A stretch of 64,000 nucleotides of DNA from Streptomyces aurantiacus JA 4570 (GCF_000414115.1 NZ_AOPZ01000337.1:22735-86734); one strand, 5' to 3'. Counted from the first letter of the stretch, positions 24,986 to 34,502 are shown. Numbers and translations: made by a program. The notes: generated by a model from the letters alone, not told the origin.

Positions 24986-25068
24986 GGACGCTCATCGTGC
25001 CAGCGCCGGTTCAGCGAGCTTCATACGGGCTTGCTGAGCCGGCGTGGCCCGGTCGGGCCCTGCGCCGA

Positions 25069-25818
25069 TCAGCCCGCCGTCTCGAACAACGTCTCCGCGT
25101 CGGTGATCGCGCGTGCCACGGCGTCGGGTTCCGGCCGCAGCTCCGCCATCACGGCGTCGACATCGCGCAACCCCGCCTGCCGCAGGAGGCGCTTCTCGTT
25201 GGTGACCCATTCGCCGCGGGCGGCCAGCACGGCGTGCGCGGTCTCCAGGGCGGCGGTGGCGATGGCGCCCGCGGCCTCGGTGGCCTGACCGCGAGGTGCG
25301 TACGAGGACTTGGCGTACTGCATCGTCATGGCCGCGCGGCCGCGCCACACGGGCGGAGCGGCCTCGCGCAGTGCTTGGGGGTACTCGGGCCGGGGCAGGC
25401 TGCCGCGCAGCACTTGGTTGACGGCCAGTTCGCCCACGACCAGGTAGCTGGGGATGCCCGCGAGGTGGAACATCAACGGCTCCCAGCGGAAGCGGCCCTG
25501 CCGGGCTTCGGCGAGTTCGTGTTCGACCACGTCGAGGTCGCGATAGTGCACGTCGACGCTCCGGCCGTCGATGGAGAACCAGCCGCCACCGTTGAAGACG
25601 CCGCCGCCCCAGCCGCCGATCTCGGAGACTTCGCCACCCCAGCCGAGCGCACGCAGGTCGTCCGGGTCGAACGTGCCCCGGTAGTAGAGGGCCAAGTCCC
25701 AGTCGCTGTCGGGAGTGTGGGTGCCCTGGGCGCGCGAGCCGCCGAGGGTGACGGCGTGCACGGCGGGCAGGGCGGCGAGGTGGTCGGCGACATGGTCGAG
25801 GAACAGGTCGTCGGTCAT
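25069..25818 (-). CDS. Nucleotidyltransferase domain protein (second copy type)
   Basis: A 249-aa protein with the active-site signature VTLGGSRAQGTHTPDSDWDL near residue 23 and a third acidic position in SIDGRSVDVHYRDL. The C-terminal half is helical (YAPRGQATEAAGAIATAALE). It differs clearly from its downstream neighbour, so this is not a recent duplication. ATG 25818 is preceded by a purine-rich tract. Substrate unknown; drug modification is possible. Confidence 0.85.
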   Translation of the reverse strand: MTDDLFLDHVADHLAALPAVHAVTLGGSRAQGTHTPDSDWDLALYYRGTFDPDDLRALGWGGEVSEIGGWGGGVFNGGGWFSIDGRSVDVHYRDLDVVEHELAEARQGRFRWEPLMFHLAGIPSYLVVGELAVNQVLRGSLPRPEYPQALREAAPPVWRGRAAMTMQYAKSSYAPRGQATEAAGAIATAALETAHAVLAARGEWVTNEKRLLRQAGLRDVDAVMAELRPEPDAVARAITDAETLFETAG

Positions 25819-25999
25819 TGACGGGTCCGATCGTTCTGAAGCGGATGATGAGTTGCTGCCCCGGGCACATTCGCCCGTTGCTGCCGCGGACACACTCGCC
25901 CGGACGCCGGAGCACGGGCTCGGACGGCGTCAGGGCGAGGAGTGTGCCTGGATCATCGCTTCATGGGGTCGACTCTACCGTCCGGCCCCGCCGAGTGGC

Positions 26000-26413
26000 T
26001 CAGCGCGCCTGACTGACGCAGAACGGCTGTCCCGACGGGTCGAGCAGTACGGTCCAGTGCTCCCCGCCGGGCTGGAACTCCGGCTTGGTCGCGCCCAGTT
26101 CGAGCAGGCGGTCCACCGCCGTCGCGACGTCCCCGAAGGCCAGATCCAAGTGGAAGGGCAGCTCCTGCGCCGGCCAGTCCGGGGCCACGTACGACTTGGC
26201 GGTGTAGAAGAAGTACGTCGCCTCGCCCACCGGAACCGGGAAAGCGACCTCGTTGCCGTCCTCGTCGGGGTAGCCGTCCCCGACTTCGGCACCCAGGGCC
26301 GCGGCATAGAACTCGGCCAGCCTCCGCCCGTCCGGCGCCCAGATGGCGGGGCCGCCGATGGTGCCGACCAGGGTGTTGCGGGTGGCGCCGGAGCGGGCGC
26401 TGTTGTCAGCCAT
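26000..26413 (-). CDS. VOC family protein (glyoxalase/bleomycin-resistance fold)
   Basis: A 137-aa protein of two βαβββ units (IGGPAIWAPDGRRLAEFYAAALG, then LPFHLDLAFGDVATAVDRLLELGA, ending WTVLLDPSGQPFCV). Metal ligands cannot be fixed, so either enzyme or ligand-sequestering resistance protein is possible. The ATG at 26413 has GAAGG six bases upstream. Divergent from the ArsR/SRPBCC gene. Confidence 0.83.
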   Translation of the reverse strand: MADNSARSGATRNTLVGTIGGPAIWAPDGRRLAEFYAAALGAEVGDGYPDEDGNEVAFPVPVGEATYFFYTAKSYVAPDWPAQELPFHLDLAFGDVATAVDRLLELGATKPEFQPGGEHWTVLLDPSGQPFCVSQAR

Positions 26414-26569
26414 GACCATCCTTCTCTCGCTGTGGGACGGCGCGTGTCCCGCCGTCCGCAGCACCGTAGGCATCGATTAGGTCAGCCCGGGTCCTAGATG
26501 CGCGGGTGGTGCCCGCCCCGCCCCCAGGGAGTCACCAGGTGAACACCTTGCGTGCCGGGATGCCCGCTG

Positions 26570-26599
26570 TTGACATGCAAGTAAATGCTTGCCTTAAAT
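26570..26599 (+). promoter_or_regulatory. Promoter and operator of the ArsR-SRPBCC gene
   Basis: A perfect -35 TTGACA is at 26570-26575. GCAAG at 26577-26581 and CTTGC at 26588-26592 form an inverted repeat that fills the spacer, and a TTAAAT-like -10 follows at 26594-26599. Placing an operator between -35 and -10 fits repression by the encoded ArsR domain. Confidence 0.65.
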
Positions 26600-26617
26600 G
26601 GAGGGGTGAACGAAGAC

Positions 26618-27382
26618 ATGGACCAGGTCTTCAAGGCCCTGTCCGACGCGACCCGCAGGCTCCTGCTGGACCGCCTGCGGGAGGACAACGGCCAGAGCCT
26701 GGGCCGGCTCTGCGACGGGCTGGGCATGTCCCGCCAAGCGGCCACCCAGCACCTGGGGCTGCTGGAAGCCGCGAACCTCGTCAGCACCGTCAAGCGGGGC
26801 CGGGAAAAGCTCCACTACCTCAACCCCGTTCCGATCCATGAGATCCAGGAACGGTGGATCGGAAAATTCGACCGCCCGCGCCTTGAGGCGTTGGGCGCAG
26901 TGAAACGGAAAGCGGAAAGCGCCATGGACGCCTCACCCGTCACCAAGCCCGAATTCGTCTACACCACCTACATCGAGGCCACCCTGGAAAGGGTCTGGGA
27001 GGCCCTGACCGACGCCGACATCACGGCCGGCTACTGGGGACACAGCAACATCTCGGACTGGCAGCCCGGCTCCCCCTGGGAGCACCGCCGTACCGACGGC
27101 AGCGGCCTCGCCGACGTGGTCGGCACCGTCGTCGAGGCCGCACCGCCCAACCGCCTGGTCGTCACCTGGGCGGGGCCGGACGACGAGCGACCCGAGGGAC
27201 CCTCGACGGTCACGTTCGACCTGAAGCCGTACGGCGGCACCGTCCAGCTCACCGTCACCCACGAGAACCTGCGCGACGAGGCCGAACGGCGCCTGGCCGC
27301 GGGCGGCTGGTCCGCGGTGCTGGCCAACCTCAAGACGTACCTGGAGACCGGCGGGCTGCTGCCCCTGCCCGCCTGGTCCTGA
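26618..27382 (+). CDS. ArsR-type HTH fused to SRPBCC (AHSA1-like) domain
   Basis: A 254-aa fusion protein. Residues 1-90 are an ArsR winged helix (VFKALSDATRRLLLDRLRED, GMSRQAATQHLGLLEAANLV). Residues 110-254 are an AHSA1/SRPBCC domain (TTYIEATLERVWEALTDADI, ending GGWSAVLANLKTYLETG). In this type the C-domain senses a hydrophobic ligand and the N-domain represses the gene's own promoter. The ATG at 26618 begins the conserved DQVFKAL; a GGAGGGG stands about 12 bases before it. Confidence 0.86.
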   Translation: MDQVFKALSDATRRLLLDRLREDNGQSLGRLCDGLGMSRQAATQHLGLLEAANLVSTVKRGREKLHYLNPVPIHEIQERWIGKFDRPRLEALGAVKRKAESAMDASPVTKPEFVYTTYIEATLERVWEALTDADITAGYWGHSNISDWQPGSPWEHRRTDGSGLADVVGTVVEAAPPNRLVVTWAGPDDERPEGPSTVTFDLKPYGGTVQLTVTHENLRDEAERRLAAGGWSAVLANLKTYLETGGLLPLPAWS

Positions 27383-27410
27383 TCGCCGAACCGCCCCGCC
27401 GGGCGACGGC

Positions 27411-28481
27411 TCAGTGCTGGTAGCTGGTGTGTGTGGTGTATCCGGTGAGGCCGCCCTGGTACCACGTGTCGGGGTCGCTGGTGTGCAGCGGCAATCCCGT
27501 GCGGAAGCGTTCGACGAGGTCGGGGTTGGCGAGGTAGGCGCGGCCGTAGCTGATGAGGTCGGCGCCCTGGGCGAGCCAGTGCTCGCCCAGGGCCCGGTCG
27601 CCCTCCTGCGGGCCGATCTGGCCGCCGGGGTTGATGATGAAGGCGCCCGGCCACGCCTTGCGCAGCGCGACGAGGGTGTCCTCCTCGGTGGTGACGAGGA
27701 CGTGGAGGTAGGCGAGCCCGAGGGGCGCCAGGGCCTCGACGAGGGCCGTGTAGTGCTGGGGGACGTCGTCCTCGGCGATGTCCCAGACGTGGCCGCCGGG
27801 GGACAGGCGCAGGCCGACGCGATCGGCTCCGATGGCGTCGGCGGCCGCCTCCGCGGCCTCGACGGCGAAGCGGATGCGGCCGGTGACGGATCCTCCGTAC
27901 GCGTCCGTGCGCCGGTTGGTGTTGGAGGAGAGGAACTGCTGGATGAGGTAGCCGTTGGCCCCGTGGAGTTCGACGCCGTCGAATCCGGCGTCGACGGCCC
28001 GGCGGGCGGCGTCGGCGAAGGCCCGTACCTCGCCTGGGACTTCGGCGGTGGTCAGGGCACGCGGGACCGGGGCGGCCCGGCGGCCGCGCGGACCGGTGAA
28101 CAGGGGCGAGTCGAGGGCGATCGCGGAGGGCGCGACGGGATGGTGACCGGCGACATCGGGGTGGCCGACGCGGCCGCCGTGCATGAGCTGCGCGAAGATG
28201 CGGCCGCCGTTGGTGTGGACGGCGGCGGTCACCGGCTGCCACGCGGCGACCTGCTCATCGGTGTGCAGGCCGGGCGTGTTGGGGTTGGACTGACCGGTGA
28301 GGCTGGGCTGTACGCCCTCGCTGACGATGAGTCCGGCGCCGGCGCGCTGCGCGTAGTACGTTCCCGCACTCTCATTGATGACGCCGTCGGCGGCCGCGCG
28401 GGCACGCGTCATGGGGGCCATGACGACGCGGTTGGGGAGCGTGAGGTTCCCGAGCTGGTAGCTGTCGAACAGACTGGTCAC
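27411..28481 (-). CDS. Alkene reductase, Old Yellow Enzyme family
   Basis: A 356-aa FMN-dependent TIM-barrel ene-reductase (NemA/OYE type). It opens LFDSYQLGNLTLPNRVVMAPMTR. FMN and substrate contacts are visible as AQLMHGGRVGHP, DGVELHGANGYLIQQFLS and NRRTDAYGGSVTGR (the usual proton-donor Tyr region). It reduces activated C=C bonds with NAD(P)H and may detoxify quinones or enones. It is divergent from a MerR gene across a palindromic operator, which implies induction by electrophiles. Confidence 0.92.
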   Translation of the reverse strand: MTSLFDSYQLGNLTLPNRVVMAPMTRARAAADGVINESAGTYYAQRAGAGLIVSEGVQPSLTGQSNPNTPGLHTDEQVAAWQPVTAAVHTNGGRIFAQLMHGGRVGHPDVAGHHPVAPSAIALDSPLFTGPRGRRAAPVPRALTTAEVPGEVRAFADAARRAVDAGFDGVELHGANGYLIQQFLSSNTNRRTDAYGGSVTGRIRFAVEAAEAAADAIGADRVGLRLSPGGHVWDIAEDDVPQHYTALVEALAPLGLAYLHVLVTTEEDTLVALRKAWPGAFIINPGGQIGPQEGDRALGEHWLAQGADLISYGRAYLANPDLVERFRTGLPLHTSDPDTWYQGGLTGYTTHTSYQH

Positions 28482-28539
28482 AGTGGTGTCCTTCGCGTTG
28501 CGCCGACGAATGGGGGCGGTACGTCGGCCACGCTAAAAC

Positions 28540-28555
28540 CTGACGTTGACGTCAG
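28540..28555. promoter_or_regulatory. MerR operator between OYE and merR genes
   Basis: CTGACGT (28540-28546) and ACGTCAG (28549-28555) are perfect inverted repeats about TG. The location between the divergent alkene reductase and MerR genes makes it the likely MerR site. Confidence 0.75.
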
Positions 28556-28628
28556 AGGCAAGTAGCTCAGGGCTGCGAGGATGGGACGGGAAGGCCGCCG
28601 CCAGGGACTGGCTCCGGAGGGGAAGAGC

Positions 28629-28997
28629 ATGCGAATCGGTGAACTCGCCGCTGCGACTGGCGTGAGCGTACGAGCGCTGCGCTACTACGAGGAACAGAAC
28701 CTCCTCGCCGCCGACCGCAGCCCCAGCGGCCAGCGCCACTACCCGGCCACGGCCGTCGACCGGGTCCGGCTCATCCAGCAGTTGTACGCCGCCGGCCTTG
28801 CGAGCCGGACCATCGTGGAACTGCTGCCGTGCATCGAGAGCGACGAAGTGGCCCCCCAGCTCCTGGAACGGCTGCGGGCCGAACGTGCCCGCATCGACGG
28901 GCAGATCGGCGGCCTGCTGGAGACCCGGGACCGGCTGGACACGGCGATCGCCCTCGCCGACGACGCGAGGAAACAGGGGAGCCCCTGCCCCCGGTGA
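28629..28997 (+). CDS. MerR family transcriptional regulator
   Basis: A 122-aa regulator. The N-terminal winged helix is MRIGELAAATGVSVRALRYY (residues 1-20) with SGQRHYPATAVDRVRLI; a dimerisation coiled coil follows (about 75-115). The C-terminus is short (KQGSPCPR) with a single Cys that could sense thiol-reactive compounds. GGAGGGGAAGAG precedes the ATG. It likely activates the divergent alkene reductase gene. Confidence 0.9.
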   Translation: MRIGELAAATGVSVRALRYYEEQNLLAADRSPSGQRHYPATAVDRVRLIQQLYAAGLASRTIVELLPCIESDEVAPQLLERLRAERARIDGQIGGLLETRDRLDTAIALADDARKQGSPCPR

Positions 28998-29029
28998 GGA
29001 CGAGGGGCGCGGGCCGCCGCCCTCCCCGC

Positions 29030-30289
29030 TCAGGTGCCGCTGATCCCCAGCGACACCCACAGCGCGAGAGTCGAGACGAACAGCGCGAGGGGCACGGTGA
29101 GGACGCCGAGGAGAGTGAACTCCTTGAGCTGCACGTCGTGGTCGTGGTGATGGGTGATGCGCCGCCACAGGAGGGTGGCCAGGGATCCCGCGTACGTGAG
29201 GTTCGGGCCGATGTTGACGCCGAGGAGCACCGCGAGCACCGCCCCGGGCCCGGAGGGGGCGGCCAGCGGGGCGAGGGCGAGCACGGCCGGCAGGTTGTTG
29301 ATCAGGTTCGCGAGGACGGCGGCGAGCGCGGCGGTGCCGAGGAGGGCGGGCAGCGAGTCGCCGTCGGGCAGGGCATGGCCGAGGGCGTCACCGAGACCGT
29401 TGTCGAGTACGCCTCGTACGACGATGCCGAGCGCCAGGACGAAGGCCAGGAACGGCAGGGCGGCGGAGCGGGCGATCGCGGTCGGGGTGGTGTGGCGCCG
29501 GACGAGGGCGCGGCCGGCCATGACGGCGGCGCCTGCCGCCGCGGCCCACGCCGGATCGAGGCCGACCGCGGAGGCCACGGCGAACCCCACGAGTGTCGCG
29601 GCGACGGTCACGAGGGGGAACAGGGGGAACTGCGCGGGCTCCCGGGCACCGTCGTCCTCGGTGGGAGCGTCGAGTTCGGTGGCGAAGAAGCGCCGGAACA
29701 CGACGTACTCGACGGCGACGGCGGCCAGCCACGGCAGCAGCATCAGCAGCGCGAAGCGCGTAAAGGACAGCCCGGTGGCGGTGAAGGCGAGCAGGTTCGT
29801 CAGGTTCGACACCGGCAGCAGCAAGGACGCCGTGTTCGACAGGTGCGCGCAGGCATAGGCGTGGGGCTTGGCGGAGGTGCCCATGCGGGTGGCCGTGGCG
29901 AACACGACGGGCGTCAGCAGGACCACCGTGGCATCGAGACTGAGGGCGGCGGTGACCACTGATGCGAGGCCGAAGACCGCCCCCAGCAGGCGCCGCGGCC
30001 GGTGCCGGGCCCAGCGCGCCATCCAGGTCCCGCACGCCCGGAAGAGCCCCTCGTCGTCGCAGAGTCTGGCGAGTACGAGGACGGCGGCGAGGAAACCGAT
30101 CACCGGCCCGAGCCGGGCCGCCTCCTCCCGCACGTCCTCCAGCGGGATCGCGCCGGTGACGATCACGAGGCCCGCCGCGGGCACCGCGAAGACCGCCTCC
30201 GGCAGGCCGAAGGGACGGACGACGGCGCACACGAGCACCACGACGAGCGCGGCGACGGACAGGGACTCGAGGAGCATGACCTCGATCAT
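29030..30289 (-). CDS. ArsB/SLC13-type anion permease
   Basis: A 419-aa protein of about 11 membrane helices from the ion-transporter superfamily. Family signatures are the two discontinuous-helix regions LSLDATVVLLTPVVFATATR with SNTASLLLPVSNLTNLL (about 118-170) and NLINNLPAVLALAPLA with VNIGPNLTYAGSLATLLW (about 320-370). The NLTN/NLINNLP pair is typical of ArsB. No ArsR or ArsC is adjacent, so the substrate could be arsenite or another anion. Confidence 0.85.
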   Translation of the reverse strand: MIEVMLLESLSVAALVVVLVCAVVRPFGLPEAVFAVPAAGLVIVTGAIPLEDVREEAARLGPVIGFLAAVLVLARLCDDEGLFRACGTWMARWARHRPRRLLGAVFGLASVVTAALSLDATVVLLTPVVFATATRMGTSAKPHAYACAHLSNTASLLLPVSNLTNLLAFTATGLSFTRFALLMLLPWLAAVAVEYVVFRRFFATELDAPTEDDGAREPAQFPLFPLVTVAATLVGFAVASAVGLDPAWAAAAGAAVMAGRALVRRHTTPTAIARSAALPFLAFVLALGIVVRGVLDNGLGDALGHALPDGDSLPALLGTAALAAVLANLINNLPAVLALAPLAAPSGPGAVLAVLLGVNIGPNLTYAGSLATLLWRRITHHHDHDVQLKEFTLLGVLTVPLALFVSTLALWVSLGISGT

Positions 30290-30425
30290 TCACGCCGCTC
30301 GTCCGGGCCGGACAACCGCCCCGCCGGTCCGCCCCGCGCATGGCGGCGAGGCTCCCGGGGGAGGCTCGCGGAAGTCGAAGATGTGTTCTTGACCGAGGCG
30401 CCAACCGGCTTCCAGGAGACGTGAC

Positions 30426-31778
30426 ATGCGGATCCCCGGCCCCGAGCCCCGCACGGACGGCGGCGTGGGCGCCGTCACCGAGGCGGGCGGCCTGCACCAC
30501 TACCAACTGCGGCTGCACGCCGAGTACGGACCCGTCGTGCGGTTCCAGCTTCCGGGCGCCGAGACGGCCGTGTCGGTCGCCGACCCCGTGCTGCTGGAGG
30601 CGACGGCGCACATCGACAAGCGGCCGGAGCGGCTGTTCGAGTTCCTGGCCCCGCTCTGCGAGGCAGGCAACCTCCAGGTGATCGCGGCCGACGAACACAC
30701 GCCGTGGCGGCGGGTGCTCCTCTCCGTGCTGGCCGGGCGCCCCTCCCACGAACGGCACTTCGCGCGGTTCACCGAGCTGGCGACGGCACTCGCGGACGAC
30801 TGGGCCACGCGGGCCGACGGCGGACCCGCGGAGCCGGGGGGCGAACCCGTCGAGCTGCAGAAGGACCTCACCGCCCTGACGCTGCGGATGATCAGCGAGT
30901 ACGCCCTCGGGGGCGCCGGCGACCTCGCGGACCCGGACCGAGTCATCGGCGCGTTCGAGGACGTACTCACCGAATACCTGGGACGGCTCTACCAAGTGCC
31001 GGTCCCGGGCACGCAGGACGACCGCGCGCGGCGCGCCGAGGACGCCCTGGCCTTCCTGCGCGCGACCGTCGACCGGGTCGTCGCGGCGCATCGCTCCGGC
31101 GGCCGCACGGACAAGAGCGATCTGATCGGGGCGCTCGTCGAGGCCGGCGAGAGCCCCGCGCGGATCCGCGACACCGTCATGGTGACCATGCTGGCCGCCC
31201 ACCACACCACCGGGGTGGCCGTCTCCTGGACGCTGCACCTGCTGGGGCGCCACCCCGAGGCGGCCGACCGCGTCGCCGCCGAGCTGGACCGCGTACTCGG
31301 GGAGCGCCCGGCGCCCGAGTACGCCGACCTCCGCCGACTCACGTACCTCGACATGGCCCTCAAGGAGTCCATGCGGCTCTACCCGCCGGGTCCTTACGGC
31401 GCCCGCGAGACGACCGAGGCGCTCGTCCTGGGCGACTACGAGATCCCGGCCGGGACGACGGTCTTCTATCCCTTCTGGGCCGTCCATCTGAATCCCGCGT
31501 ACTGGCCCGAGCCGGAGAAGTTCGTACCCGAGCGGTTCACCCCCGAGGAGACCGCCAAGCGTCCCAGGCTCGCCTACATTCCCTTCGGGCTCGGCCCCCG
31601 GAGCTGCGAGGGCGCCGCGCTCGCCATGATCGAGGCCGAACTGGTCCTGGCCGTCCTGCTCAAACGCTTCCGGTTCCGGCCCGCGCCAGGACACGAGACG
31701 GTGACACCGATCGAACGGTTCGTGCTGTGGGCGGAGGACGACATCCGCATGCTCGTGAGCCCGCGGCGCCCGGCGTGA
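30426..31778 (+). CDS. Cytochrome P450
   Basis: A 450-aa P450. Motifs in order are the I-helix oxygen-activation site MLAAHHTTGVAVSW (about 258), ExxR in LKESMRLYPPGPYG (about 316), the PERF motif (VPERFTPEE) and the haem ligand loop FGLGPRSCEG (Cys about 396). Its length and PERF/ExxR spacing resemble the CYP4/CYP102-like class rather than CYP105-type bacterial P450s. AGGAG lies seven bases before the ATG. No ferredoxin or reductase gene is adjacent, so redox partners come from elsewhere. Substrate unknown. Confidence 0.92.
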   Translation: MRIPGPEPRTDGGVGAVTEAGGLHHYQLRLHAEYGPVVRFQLPGAETAVSVADPVLLEATAHIDKRPERLFEFLAPLCEAGNLQVIAADEHTPWRRVLLSVLAGRPSHERHFARFTELATALADDWATRADGGPAEPGGEPVELQKDLTALTLRMISEYALGGAGDLADPDRVIGAFEDVLTEYLGRLYQVPVPGTQDDRARRAEDALAFLRATVDRVVAAHRSGGRTDKSDLIGALVEAGESPARIRDTVMVTMLAAHHTTGVAVSWTLHLLGRHPEAADRVAAELDRVLGERPAPEYADLRRLTYLDMALKESMRLYPPGPYGARETTEALVLGDYEIPAGTTVFYPFWAVHLNPAYWPEPEKFVPERFTPEETAKRPRLAYIPFGLGPRSCEGAALAMIEAELVLAVLLKRFRFRPAPGHETVTPIERFVLWAEDDIRMLVSPRRPA

Positions 31779-31896
31779 GCGCGAGCCCGGAGCCATGCCC
31801 CCGCTTGCCCCACCCGGCGGGCCCGGACGGCTGACTCACCTGACTCGCCGCCCCGCGCCGGGCCCCGATGTCAGTGCCCTCTGCGAGCGTGAGTAC

Positions 31897-32262
31897 ATGA
31901 CCACCACCGTGGAAGCCGACCCCGGCGGCCTGGTCGCAGTCCTGCGCGTGCCGGTGTGGAACACCCTGACCGCGCGCGCCGAGAGTCTGCGCCGCGCCCT
32001 GCCGCCCCGCCCCGACGCCCCCGCCGCGCGCTACGCGTGGCTGTGCTCCCTCACCCCCGCGCAGGCACGCGACGCCGCCCACCTGGACCACCTCGACGCC
32101 CTGTGCGCCCACCTCGCAGGCCACCCGGCCCTCGGCTACGCACCGGACGACCCCCTGCCGGAAGCCGCCCTCGAAGCCGCGGAAGGCTTCAACTCACAAC
32201 TCACCGCCCTGATCACGCGCTACCGAGCGGCACGCGACGACGGCCGCACCGGACAGCGCTGA
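31897..32262 (+). CDS. Protein of unknown function
   Basis: A 121-aa soluble, Ala-rich helical protein with VPVWNTLTARAESLRRALPP, a hydrophobic LDHLDALCAHLAGHPAL segment and a C-terminal helix NSQLTALITRYRAARDD. No family recognised. ATG 31897 is chosen because codon usage and sequence character change there; the upstream extension is Pro-rich. It follows the P450 gene by about 120 bp on the same strand. Confidence 0.6.
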   Translation: MTTTVEADPGGLVAVLRVPVWNTLTARAESLRRALPPRPDAPAARYAWLCSLTPAQARDAAHLDHLDALCAHLAGHPALGYAPDDPLPEAALEAAEGFNSQLTALITRYRAARDDGRTGQR

Positions 32263-32431
32263 AGGCGAGGCCGGCGAAATCTCGCAGGCGTCGGAGAAAC
32301 CCCGCGACGGGCTCGGCGGGGAGCCCGGCGCCGTGGGCAGGAGACAGGAACCGGTCACCAGGGCCTGGCCAGCAGGTGTGCCCCTGGACAAGGCTGGACC
32401 CCGCCCGCCCCGCCCGATCGCAGGAGTCCCC

Positions 32432-33457
32432 ATGCCCAAGCCCCGCTTCGCCGTCCTCGGCGCCGGCAGCATCGGCTGTCACCTCGGCGGCCACCTCATC
32501 CACCTCGGCGGCCACCTCGTCGCCGCCGGGTACGACGTGGCGTTCATCGGCAGGACCGCCGCCATGGATGTGCTGCGCGAGAGGGGACTCACCCTCAGCA
32601 GCTCCGCCCGGCAGCCCGTCCACCTCACGCCGGACCGGCTGACGCTCGCCACCGGCCCGGAAGCCGCGGCCGACGCCGACTATGTGCTGGTCACCGTGAA
32701 GACCATCGGCACTGAGGCCGCCGCCAAGGACCTCGCTGCCCATCTCGCCCCGCACCGCGTCGTGGTCAGCTTCCAGAACGGGCTGCACAACCCGTCCACC
32801 CTGCGCGCCGCGCTCCCCGGCCACACCGTGCTGGCCGGAATGGTGCCGTACAACGTCGTGCAGTCCGCGCCGGGCACCGTGCACCAGGGCATGCCGGGCA
32901 GGCTCATGGCCGAGCCCGACGACACGCTCTTCGCCGCCTTCCGCGAGGCGGGCCTGGCCGTCGAGGCCCGCGCCGACATGGCCGCGGTGCAGCACGCCAA
33001 GCTGCTGATGAACCTGAACAACGCGGTCAACGCCCTCTCCGGGCTGCCGCTGCGCGACCAGCTCGGCCTGCGCGCCTACCGGCGCTGCCTCGCCCTGTGC
33101 CAGCGCGAGGCCCTCGCCGCCTACCGCGCCGCCGGGGCCACTCCCGCCCGCCTCGGCCCCATCTCGCCCGGTCTCACCCCGTACGTGCTGGGGCTGCCCG
33201 ACGCGGTCTTCCGCCGGGTGGCGGGGGCGTCCCTCCGGATCGACGCCCACGCGCGCTCCTCGATGTGGGAGGACCTGCGGCGCGGCCGTCCCACGGAGAT
33301 CGACTCACTGCAGGGCGAGATCGTCGCCCTCGCCACCGCCCACGGTGGCCGCGCCCCCGCGAACGCGCGCCTCGCCGCCCTCGTGCACGCGGCGGAGTCC
33401 ACGCCGCGCACCTGGACGGGACCGGAGCTGTACGCCGAGCTGAGAGCCTGTCTTTGA
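32432..33457 (+). CDS. Ketopantoate reductase family protein (ApbA/PanE-like) with 7-residue duplication
   Basis: A 341-aa NADPH-dependent reductase. The Rossmann motif FAVLGAGSIGCHLGGHL opens the protein. Conserved points are VLVTVKTIGTEAAA (Lys), FQNGLHNPSTLRA and HAKLLMNLNNAVNAL (second Lys and Asn). The family reduces 2-dehydropantoate or related oxo-acids. Just after the glycine motif the residues HLGGHLI / HLGGHLV are a tandem duplication encoded by two 21-bp copies, lengthening the first Rossmann helix by two turns. CAGGAG precedes the ATG. A true PanE function is doubtful outside a pantothenate operon. Confidence 0.85.
   Translation: MPKPRFAVLGAGSIGCHLGGHLIHLGGHLVAAGYDVAFIGRTAAMDVLRERGLTLSSSARQPVHLTPDRLTLATGPEAAADADYVLVTVKTIGTEAAAKDLAAHLAPHRVVVSFQNGLHNPSTLRAALPGHTVLAGMVPYNVVQSAPGTVHQGMPGRLMAEPDDTLFAAFREAGLAVEARADMAAVQHAKLLMNLNNAVNALSGLPLRDQLGLRAYRRCLALCQREALAAYRAAGATPARLGPISPGLTPYVLGLPDAVFRRVAGASLRIDAHARSSMWEDLRRGRPTEIDSLQGEIVALATAHGGRAPANARLAALVHAAESTPRTWTGPELYAELRACL
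32480..32521 (+). repeat. 21-bp in-frame tandem duplication
   Basis: 32480-32500 and 32501-32521 differ at one base (ATC/GTC at the end of each unit). They duplicate seven codons in the nucleotide-binding helix of the ketopantoate reductase-like protein. Confidence 0.92.
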
Positions 33458-33480
33458 ACCCGGAGCGTACGATCTCGTAT

Positions 33481-33924
<444 letters not shown>

Positions 33925-33934
33925 CGTGACGGGC

Positions 33935-34348
33935 ATGGACATCACCCTTCACGCGAGCTTCCTCCCGCACAACGATCCGGAGGCATCCCTGGCCTTCTAC
34001 CGCGACGTCCTCGGCTTCGAGGTCCGCAAGGACGTCGGGTACGCGGGGATGCGCTGGATCACGGTCGGTCCCGCCGAACAGCCCGGCACCTCCATCGTCC
34101 TGACCCCGCCGGCCGCCGACCCCGGCATCACCGACGACGAGCGCCAGGTCATCGCCGAGATGATGGCCAAGGGCACCTACGGCGGCATCGTCCTGGCCAC
34201 CGCCGACGTCGAGGCCACCTTCGAGACCCTCCAGGGCGCCGACATCGTCGAGGTCGTCCAGGAGCCGACCGACCAGCCGTACGGCATCCGCGACTGCGCC
34301 GTGCGCGACCCCGCGGGCAACGTGATCCGCATCCAGCAGGTGAAGTGA
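33935..34348 (+). CDS. VOC family protein paired with the AraC-type regulator
   Basis: A 137-aa glyoxalase-fold protein (ITLHASFLPHNDPEASLAFY, WITVGPAEQPGTSIVLTPP, YGIRDCAVRDPAGNVIRIQQ). The family's metal-ligand positions His (near the N-terminus) and Glu are not clearly kept. ATG 33935 is chosen over a GTG at 33926. It is co-transcribed with the upstream AraC-type gene; such pairs are frequent and the substrate is unknown. Confidence 0.85.
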   Translation: MDITLHASFLPHNDPEASLAFYRDVLGFEVRKDVGYAGMRWITVGPAEQPGTSIVLTPPAADPGITDDERQVIAEMMAKGTYGGIVLATADVEATFETLQGADIVEVVQEPTDQPYGIRDCAVRDPAGNVIRIQQVK

Positions 34349-34502
34349 GCCCCCCGGCACCCGCGACCGCCGCCCCGGCCGTCCGGCCGGGGCGCGACGG
34401 TGCCACCGGCTCGACTTGAGGACAGCCGGACGTACCGCTCCCAGCTGGTGGAGAATCCAGCCAGCCAGCACTCAGCCAGGCGACGGCGGCGGACGCCGCG
34501 AC

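Noticed and set aside
29388..31796. A minus-strand frame of about 800 codons across the P450 and permease genes
   Set aside because: Runs antisense through one gene and out of frame through another; no recognisable protein.
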